Shown here: positions 26,901 to 31,882 of the stretch, piece by piece | How positions within the stretch are numbered: position 1 is the first letter of the stretch | Layout of the letters: every line of letters starts with the position of its first letter | NCBI GenBank assembly: GCA_964471945.1 | Contig: CAYYIJ010000005.1 | Location: forward strand, 1-48,612 | Reading direction: 5' to 3' | Length of the DNA stretch: 48,612 bases | Source of the DNA: JASEHD01 sp964471945 | GTDB lineage: Bacteria > Bacteroidota > Ignavibacteria > UBA10030 > SZUA-254 | Made by a program: the position numbers and the translations under genes | The notes under the pieces: generated by a model | Seen by the model: only the letters and a program-made list of their open reading frames with translations | What the model was told of the DNA's origin: nothing | The model's database searches: none

Positions 26901-27701
26901 ATCCTCGTCGAAAATTGTATCTTTATTAATAAAGATTTCACCAGTTTTCTTATCTACAACATCGCTGCAAACTATACGTCCAATATAATCTTTCAAATTG
27001 ATTTTATGTGGCTCTACTTCTTCAACAAGGTTGAAAAGATGGAGAATCTCGTCATCTGAAGAATAGCCGATTGCCCTAAGAAGAGTCGTAACTGGAAATT
27101 TCTTCTTCCGATCAATATACACATACATTATGTTGCTTATATCGGTTGTGAACTCTACCCAGGAGCCGCGTAGAGGAATAATACGTGCTGAATAAATCGA
27201 CATCCCATTCGGATGGATAGTCTCATCAAAGAATACACCCGGAGAACGGTGAAGTTGACTTACAACAACTCGCTCTGCACCATTTATGATGAATGTTCCG
27301 CGATGTGTCATCATAGGTAGGTTACCAAGATAAACCTCTTGCTCAAGTGTATCAGAATAACTCTTCCCATCCTCACTTTTTGTTGACAAACGCATCTTCG
27401 CCTTTAAAGGTATTGCGTATGTCAATCCCCGTTCTTGACATTCAGTGACTTGATATTTTGGTTTTTCAACACTGTACTCCACGAATTCAAGCAAATAATT
27501 CTCGCGAGCATCGGATATGGGAAAATTCGTTAGAAAAATCTGTTGCAATCCTTTATTTATACGCTTTTCGGGTGGAACCTTCGTTTGAAGAAAACTTTCC
27601 CAAGATTCCAACTGAACATTTAATAAATCAGGTGAATCAACTATGGGTGGGATCTTCGAGAAGGATATTCTTTCGTTTGTATTGTTTGTTTGATTTTTCA
27701 A
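23925..27701 (-). CDS. rpoB: DNA-directed RNA polymerase subunit beta
   Basis: This subunit forms the other half of the catalytic cleft and is the rifampicin target. The 1258-residue product contains the rifampicin-pocket run [20 protein letters not shown], then [20 protein letters not shown], with Q, D, H and S at the classical sensitive positions. The C-terminal [17 protein letters not shown] and [20 protein letters not shown] are also present. The frame runs 20 codons further to an ATG inside a hairpin at 27742-27772. I set the start at TTG 27699-27701 because a strong GAGGTG lies 6 nt before it. Confidence 0.96.
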   Translation of the reverse strand: [1258 protein letters not shown]

Positions 27702-27741
27702 CTGTATCACCTCGGATTCTTTAATTAAACAAAAATAGTAA

Positions 27742-27772
27742 ACCGATAACCAATATTTCATTGGTTATCGGT
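27742..27772 (-). terminator. Hairpin between rplL and rpoB, candidate transcription attenuator
   Basis: A perfect 13-bp inverted repeat (ACCGATAACCAAT at 42-54 of this kilobase, matching 27,760-27,772) has a 5-nt loop. In the transcript it is followed by a U-rich stretch, TTTACTATTTTTG. It lies in the 125-nt gap after rplL and about 40 nt before the rpoB start. E. coli has a partial terminator at the same junction that lowers beta/beta' output relative to L7/L12. Function here is inferred from position and structure. Confidence 0.65.
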
Positions 27773-27826
27773 ATTTTACTTACCACTATAGTTTTTGGAA
27801 TTAACTTCAATTCTGTTAATTCGTGC

Positions 27827-28204
27827 CTATTTTAACTCGACTGATGCGCCAGCTTCCTCAAGCTCCTTTAAGAGCTTATCAGCTTCATCCTTACTAATAT
27901 TCTCTTTAATATTTTTTGGGGCACCGTCAACTAAGTCCTTCGCTTCTTTTAAGCCAAGACCAGTAGCGGCACGGACAACTTTGATGACGTTAATTTTTTG
28001 AGCACCTGCTGCTTTTAGTACAACTGTAAATTCGGTTTGTACTTCAGCCGCCGGAGCCGCTGCTCCACCTGCTTGCATTGCACCCATCATAATTGGTGCT
28101 GCCGCTGTAACGCCAAATTTCTCCTCGAGAGCTTTTTTTAATTCTGTAGCTTCTAGTAGTGTTAATTTTTCAATTTTTTCAACTATTTCTTGTACGATTG
28201 ACAT
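27827..28204 (-). CDS. rplL: 50S ribosomal protein L7/L12
   Basis: This multi-copy stalk protein recruits translational GTPases. The 125-residue product has the N-terminal dimerisation helices (VEKIEKLTLLEATELKKALE), an alanine/glycine-rich hinge (GGAAAPAAE) and the C-terminal domain with INVIKVVRAATGLGLKEAKD and APKNIKENISKDEADKLLKE. It starts at ATG 31 nt after rplJ and is followed by the attenuator-like hairpin before rpoB. Confidence 0.98.
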   Translation of the reverse strand: MSIVQEIVEKIEKLTLLEATELKKALEEKFGVTAAAPIMMGAMQAGGAAAPAAEVQTEFTVVLKAAGAQKINVIKVVRAATGLGLKEAKDLVDGAPKNIKENISKDEADKLLKELEEAGASVELK

Positions 28205-28235
28205 TGATTTTCTCCTATTTCTAAATGATTAAACT

Positions 28236-28757
28236 TTATGCTGCTTTCTTTTTTTCAATTGCATCTATTACTGAGACTAGATCTCTTGCTACTGCATTAA
28301 TTGCACCAACAACACCTGTGATAGGTGATTGAATACTGGATAAAAATCCGGCGACAATTTCGGAGCGTGATAAAAGTTGTGCAACTTCATCAATTTGCTT
28401 TCCATCAAATACCTGTTGTTCTATGACGCAAACCTTCACACCAAGTTTTTGATATTTATCGCGGAACTTCTTGATAATTCTTGCAGGTGCAATAGGGTCG
28501 TTATACCCAAAGACTACCCCAGTATGACCGATAAGTATTGGTATCACCTTATCATAACCGGTTATACTTTCGAGTGCTTTTCGCATTAGGGTATTCTTCA
28601 CGACACGATAATCGATATCAGATTTACGGAATTCACGCCGTAACTCTGTTACCTGCTCAACCGTGATACCTGTGAAGTCGGTATAGTATATACCCTTAGC
28701 TTTTTGGATCATCTCCTTCACTTCTGCAATGATCAGTTCTTTTTCAGAACGTTTCAT
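28236..28757 (-). CDS. rplJ: 50S ribosomal protein L10
   Basis: L10 anchors L7/L12 dimers to the ribosome base. The 173-residue product has the RNA-binding N-terminal domain (YYTDFTGITVEQVTELRREF, then YRVVKNTLMRKALE) and a C-terminal helix for L7/L12. It starts at ATG with GAGGAAA just upstream. A structured leader at 28784-28816 may bind the L10-L12 complex for autoregulation, as known in other bacteria. Confidence 0.97.
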   Translation of the reverse strand: MKRSEKELIIAEVKEMIQKAKGIYYTDFTGITVEQVTELRREFRKSDIDYRVVKNTLMRKALESITGYDKVIPILIGHTGVVFGYNDPIAPARIIKKFRDKYQKLGVKVCVIEQQVFDGKQIDEVAQLLSRSEIVAGFLSSIQSPITGVVGAINAVARDLVSVIDAIEKKKAA

Positions 28758-28783
28758 GTGTTTCCTCGTTAATTAATTTTTAT

Positions 28784-28816
28784 CTTCTGAGAAGCTTCCA
28801 TTATAAGGAACAGAAG
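28784..28816 (-). promoter_or_regulatory. Candidate L10 leader hairpin upstream of rplJ
   Basis: On the minus strand CTTCTG pairs with CAGAAG, and inside them TTCC pairs with GGAA around a 7-nt loop. A 6-nt one-sided bulge (GCTTCT) lies between the two helices. This bulged hairpin lies about 27 nt upstream of the rplJ start, in a 95-nt gap. L10 leaders typically use a kinked internal loop to bind L10(L12)4. Similarity is judged by layout only. Confidence 0.4.
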
Positions 28817-28852
28817 ACTGTAATTGTTTTATTTTTTAAGTGCGTAAATTTT

Positions 28853-29548
28853 CTATTTAACTAAAACGATATTTTTATCAATATTAACACCAGGACCCAT
28901 CGTACTGGAAATGGATATACTCCTAATATATTGGCCCTTGGCTGTGGCTGGTTTTATACGCATAACCGTATTTAAGAATGCATTTATGTTTTCGACTAAT
29001 TTTTGATTATCGAAATTTACCTTACCAATAGATGCATGAAGAATTCCAGCTTTATCAACACGAAATTCTATCTTTCCCGCTTTAACTTCCTTCACGGCTT
29101 TTCCGATGTCCATAGTAACCGTTCCACTCTTGGGATTCGGCATCAATCCGCGTGGTCCAAGGACTTTTCCAAGTTTTCCTACCTCTGCCATTACATCAGG
29201 TGCTGCGATTATGACATCAATATCAGCCCATCCTTGCTGGATTTTCTGGATATATTCCTGAAAACCAACATGATCAGCACCAGCCGCTCTCGCTTCTTCA
29301 TCCTTTGGTGGTTTTGCTACAACTAATACGCGAACCTCTTTCCCAATTCCATGTGGAAGTGCGACTGTTCCTCGGACTGCTTGATCAGCTTTTTTTGGGT
29401 CGACTCCGAGACGAACAGCGATATCAACAGATTCGATAAATTTTGCCGAAGCCATTTCTTTCACTCGTGCTACAGCATCCTCAATCGAAAATATTTTGGT
29501 TCGATCTAATTTTTTTATTGATGCGTTATATCGTTTACTATATTTCAT
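28853..29548 (-). CDS. rplA: 50S ribosomal protein L1
   Basis: L1 forms the mobile stalk at the E site and autoregulates the L11 operon in many bacteria. The 231-residue product has SVDIAVRLGVDPKKADQAVR and RGTVALPHGIGKEVRVLVVA. The domain II motif VLGPRGLMPNPKSGTVT and the closing ISSTMGPGVNIDKNIV follow. It starts at ATG 75 nt after rplK and is followed by 95 nt of leader before rplJ. Confidence 0.98.
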   Translation of the reverse strand: MKYSKRYNASIKKLDRTKIFSIEDAVARVKEMASAKFIESVDIAVRLGVDPKKADQAVRGTVALPHGIGKEVRVLVVAKPPKDEEARAAGADHVGFQEYIQKIQQGWADIDVIIAAPDVMAEVGKLGKVLGPRGLMPNPKSGTVTMDIGKAVKEVKAGKIEFRVDKAGILHASIGKVNFDNQKLVENINAFLNTVMRIKPATAKGQYIRSISISSTMGPGVNIDKNIVLVK

Positions 29549-29578
29549 TTATTAATCCTTTAATATTGTGGTATAATC

Positions 29579-29610
29579 GTCCCGTTCTTCAAATATGATG
29601 GCAGCGGGAC
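29579..29610 (-). promoter_or_regulatory. Hairpin in the rplK-rplA gap
   Basis: GTCCCG (29579-29584) pairs with CGGGAC (29605-29610) across a 20-nt loop in the 75-nt gap between rplK and rplA. It could be a ribosomal-protein binding site or an RNA-processing element. I could not match it confidently to the known L1-binding consensus. Confidence 0.25.
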
Positions 29611-29623
29611 TTCCACTGCAAAA

Positions 29624-30046
29624 TTATTCTTCGATGGTAATACCCATACTTCGAGCAGTTCCTGCTATCATATTCATAGCCGCCTCGATATCGTTCGCAT
29701 TTAAATCGGGCATTTTCATTTCTGCAATTTCACGAACTTGAATTTTAGTCACTTTACCTATCTTAGTCCGATTTGGTTCACCCGACCCTTTTTCCACTTT
29801 AGCAGCTTTCGCTAATAATATCGATGCTGGTGGAGTTTTGGTGATAAATGTGAAAGATTTATCAGAAAATACAGTAATAACTACCGGAATAATTAATCCC
29901 GATTTGTCTTGCGTTCGTGCATTAAATTGTTTACAGAACTCCATAATGTTCACACCTTTTTGGCCCAAAGCAGGACCAATGGGTGGTGCAGGAGTCGCCT
30001 GACCCGCAGGAATTTGTAACTTTATGTAGCCAGCCACTTTTTTCAT
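29624..30046 (-). CDS. rplK: 50S ribosomal protein L11
   Basis: L11 forms the GTPase-associated region with its 23S rRNA site, the thiostrepton target. The 140-residue product has the N-terminal proline-rich segment AGQATPAPPIGPALGQKGVN, the MEFCKQFNARTQDKSG block and the C-terminal RNA-binding domain ending GTARSMGITIEE. It starts at ATG 25 nt after nusG, as in most bacteria. Confidence 0.98.
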   Translation of the reverse strand: MKKVAGYIKLQIPAGQATPAPPIGPALGQKGVNIMEFCKQFNARTQDKSGLIIPVVITVFSDKSFTFITKTPPASILLAKAAKVEKGSGEPNRTKIGKVTKIQVREIAEMKMPDLNANDIEAAMNMIAGTARSMGITIEE

Positions 30047-30071
30047 AAAATATTATCCAAATAGATGAGAA

Positions 30072-30620
30072 TTATTTTTCTTTTTCAACTTGATTAAAAT
30101 CCAACTCGATTGGTGTTTTTCTACCAAATATACTCACCATTACACGCAGCTTCATTTTTTCTTCATTCAAATTTTGAACGATACCGGTAAAGTTATTGAA
30201 TGGTCCATCGATAACCTTAACAGGTTCGCCGATGTGAAATGGAACAGCCATCACTTCGATTTCTTTTCTTTCCTCCATCCGACCAATGAGACGTTTCACC
30301 TCTTCAGCATGTAAGGGTGCAGGTTCAGTTCGCGGACCTACAAAACTGAGAACAGATGGTGTATTAAGGATCAGATGCTTTGTTTCTTTATCGAGTATCA
30401 CTTCGACTAGAATATATCCAGGGAAAAATGTTTTTGTTTTACTTTTCTTTTTTCCATCTTTAATTTCGAATATTTTTTCTGATGGTACAAGTACCGTAAA
30501 GATTCGATCTTCCAGCTTTGAAAGGATAATCTCATTTTCTATATGAGTTTTTACCTTATTCTCGTGACCCGAGTATGTGCGAACGGCGTACCAACGCTTT
30601 TGTGTAGTTTGCTGCTTCAC
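30072..30620 (-). CDS. nusG: Transcription termination/antitermination protein NusG
   Basis: NusG binds RNA polymerase and couples it to Rho or to the ribosome through S10. The 182-residue product has the NGN domain (RWYAVRTYSGHENKVKTHIE, then FFPGYILVEVILD) and a C-terminal KOW domain (GEPVKVIDGPFNNFTGIVQN). The start is GTG at 30618-30620, with GGAGA about 4 nt upstream. An overlapping ATG out of frame hits a stop at once. It lies 10 nt after secE. Confidence 0.97.
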   Translation of the reverse strand: MKQQTTQKRWYAVRTYSGHENKVKTHIENEIILSKLEDRIFTVLVPSEKIFEIKDGKKKSKTKTFFPGYILVEVILDKETKHLILNTPSVLSFVGPRTEPAPLHAEEVKRLIGRMEERKEIEVMAVPFHIGEPVKVIDGPFNNFTGIVQNLNEEKMKLRVMVSIFGRKTPIELDFNQVEKEK

Positions 30621-30630
30621 ATCTTCTCCA

Positions 30631-30813
30631 TCAGAGAACCGTCTTCAATAGATTACTAACAAGCCAATCAACAACAAAGACAAAGATAGTAATAACTCCA
30701 CATACGGCTAATACGGTAACAGTCGATTCTCGAAGCCCCTCTTTCGTGGGCCATGTTACTTTTTTCATCTCCTTCACTGTATCAGTGAGGAATTCAATAA
30801 TTTTTTCCTTCAT
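30631..30813 (-). CDS. secE: Preprotein translocase subunit SecE
   Basis: SecE clamps SecY in the Sec channel. The 60-residue product is the short single-membrane-span type: an amphipathic helix with VKEMKKVTWPTKEGLRESTV, then one hydrophobic segment (residues about 33-55). Its stop is 10 nt before nusG, the near-universal secE-nusG pair. It follows a tRNA-Trp gene by about 45 nt. Confidence 0.96.
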   Translation of the reverse strand: MKEKIIEFLTDTVKEMKKVTWPTKEGLRESTVTVLAVCGVITIFVFVVDWLVSNLLKTVL

Positions 30814-30858
30814 TATGATATCTGCCTATAATTCATGTTATGTAGATGTTGAGCCGAG

Positions 30859-30932
30859 CACGTCAGGAGGGACTTGAACCCCCAACCTGCGGTTTTGGAG
30901 ACCGCTGCTCTAGCCAATTGAGCTACTGACGT
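30859..30932 (-). tRNA. tRNA-Trp (anticodon CCA)
   Basis: The minus strand gives a cloverleaf with acceptor ACGTCAG/CTGACGT and a G discriminator. The D-arm is GCTC/GAGC. The anticodon stem GCGGT/ACCGC encloses loop CTCCAAA (anticodon CCA). The T-arm is GGGGG-TTCAAGT-CCCTC. No CCA is encoded. It lies between rpmG and secE, so it is probably part of the same transcript. Confidence 0.97.
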
Positions 30933-30937
30933 ATTGA

Positions 30938-31087
30938 TCACTTTGTTTCTTTGTGTTGTGTGTGTTTGTTGCACCACGGACAAAATTTTTTATATTCCAC
31001 TCTGCCAGATTGCTTTTTTTTGTTCTTGCTTGTAGTGTAATTACGTCGTTTACAATCAGTACACTCTAATGTTATTATATCACGCAT
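30938..31087 (-). CDS. rpmG: 50S ribosomal protein L33
   Basis: A 49-residue reading frame starts at ATG 31085-31087. It begins MRDIITLECTDCKRRNYTTS and continues through EYKKFCPWCNKHTQHKETK to a TGA. Zinc ligands C9, C12, C36 and C39 are present, so this is the zinc-binding form. A GGAG lies about 9 nt upstream. It sits between tRNA-Thr(GGU) and tRNA-Trp, the place where many bacteria carry a tuf gene. Confidence 0.95.
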   Translation of the reverse strand: MRDIITLECTDCKRRNYTTSKNKKKQSGRVEYKKFCPWCNKHTQHKETK

Positions 31088-31117
31088 TTAATAAAACTCC
31101 AATATTGATTATTACCG

Positions 31118-31190
31118 AGCTTGCGATCGGGATTGAACCGATGACCTCATCCTTACCAAGGATGTGCTCTACCAACTGAGCTACGCAAGC
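31118..31190 (-). tRNA. tRNA-Thr (anticodon GGU)
   Basis: A complete cloverleaf reads on the minus strand. The acceptor GCTTGCG/CGCAAGC is perfect, with a T discriminator. The D-arm is GCTC/GAGC. The anticodon stem CATCC/GGATG encloses loop TTGGTAA (anticodon GGT), and the T-arm holds TTCAATC. CCA is not encoded. It is the fourth tRNA of a Thr-Tyr-Gly-Thr series like the E. coli thrU-tyrU-glyT-thrT cluster. Confidence 0.97.
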
Positions 31191-31316
31191 AATTTCTTAA
31201 ACTCACGCTGAGTGAGCAATAATAATTCTTAATATCTTTTAAAATCGATATTAGTTCGACAAACATGTCGCTATGATCCTTCTTTCTAAATCATCAAAAA
31301 GAAGTCTCAGTACTTG

Positions 31317-31389
31317 AGCGGGAGACGGGATTCGGACCCGCGACCAACAGCTTGGAAGGCTGTGACTCTACCAACTGAGTTACTCCCGC
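31317..31389 (-). tRNA. tRNA-Gly (anticodon UCC)
   Basis: A cloverleaf reads on the minus strand, with acceptor GCGGGAG/CTCCCGC, anticodon stem ACAGC/GCTGT and loop CTTCCAA (anticodon TCC). The T-arm CGGGT-CCGAATC-CCG region has a C in place of the usual first T of the loop by this alignment, or a slightly shifted stem. A fragment of this gene (31336-31350) is repeated with one mismatch at 31418-31432. Confidence 0.95.
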
Positions 31390-31432
31390 TTCATATCCAT
31401 CTTTGCTTCTTTTATGAACCCGCGACCATCAG

Positions 31433-31515
31433 TGGGCAGGGGAGGACTTGAACCTCCGAAGGCATGAGCCGACAGATTTACAGTCTGTTGCGTTTGACCG
31501 CTTCGCTACCTGCCC
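31433..31515 (-). tRNA. tRNA-Tyr (anticodon GUA)
   Basis: This is a class II tRNA with a long variable arm, 83 nt in all. The acceptor GGGCAGG/CCTGCCC is perfect, with an A discriminator. The anticodon stem ACAGA/TCTGT encloses loop CTGTAAA (anticodon GTA). The T-arm GGAGG-TTCAAGT-CCTCC is perfect. CCA is not encoded. It lies second in the Thr-Tyr-Gly-Thr cluster. Confidence 0.97.
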
Positions 31516-31529
31516 AAAATATTTTACTG

Positions 31530-31602
31530 AGCTGGCGATCAGATTTGAACTGATGACCTGCTGATTACAAATCAGCTGCTCTACCAGTTGAGCTACGCCA
31601 GC
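31530..31602 (-). tRNA. tRNA-Thr (anticodon UGU)
   Basis: A cloverleaf reads on the minus strand with acceptor GCTGGCG/CGCCAGC and a T discriminator. The anticodon stem GCTGA/TCAGC encloses loop TTTGTAA (anticodon TGT), and the T-arm holds TTCAAAT. It is the first gene of the minus-strand super-operon and lies about 40 nt below a candidate promoter. Confidence 0.97.
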
Positions 31603-31643
31603 ACTCTTAATCGGTTTCCCACTAACTGCTTTTACCATTTTAT

Positions 31644-31674
31644 GATATATCTTTCCTAATCGGTATGGCATCAA
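31644..31674 (-). promoter_or_regulatory. Candidate promoter for the tRNA/secE/ribosomal super-operon
   Basis: On the minus strand TTGATG (31669-31674) is followed after 17 nt by GATATA (31646-31651), or after 19 nt by TATATC (31644-31649). A start near 31,637 would leave about 35 nt before tRNA-Thr(UGU). Position fits, but the -10 match is imperfect. Confidence 0.35.
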
Positions 31675-31729
31675 TCCTGATAATGAATCAACATGAGTTC
31701 TAAATAAGAATGGCTCAGACCCAAAAAGT

Positions 31730-31764
31730 AAAAACCCTTAATATGCTTAAATTGAGGGTTTTTT
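31730..31764 (-). terminator. Rho-independent terminator after the DUF2723 gene
   Basis: AAAAACCCT (31730-31738) pairs with AGGGTTTTT (31755-31763) around a 16-nt loop that can itself pair weakly (TTAA/TTAA). In the minus-strand transcript the stem is followed by TTTTTAC and TTTTT. It lies about 120 nt below the 31,883-33,808 gene and separates it from the tRNA cluster. The A/T flanks on both sides would also allow plus-strand termination. Confidence 0.7.
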
Positions 31765-31882
31765 CCGACATTTTATTTAATTATTATTTAAATATTTTTC
31801 GATTGTAATTTTTTAGCTTAGTAATATAATGTTTTTTATTTAATAATCAAAGATTTTTCATTTGTAAATTGAATATTTCTCA

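Noticed and set aside
24000..27700. Several plus-strand open frames opposite rpoB and rpoC
   Set aside because: They are antisense shadows of highly conserved genes, and lack protein-like composition and ribosome sites.
27702..27761. 20-residue N-terminal extension of rpoB to an upstream ATG
   Set aside because: The ATG lies inside the 13-bp hairpin, while GAGGTG stands 6 nt before the TTG at 27699-27701. The extension is hydrophobic and unlike RpoB starts.
31429..31674. 81-codon open frame on the minus strand over tRNA genes
   Set aside because: It runs through tRNA-Thr(UGU) and tRNA-Tyr and its protein text is just translated tRNA. Both tRNAs fold perfectly.
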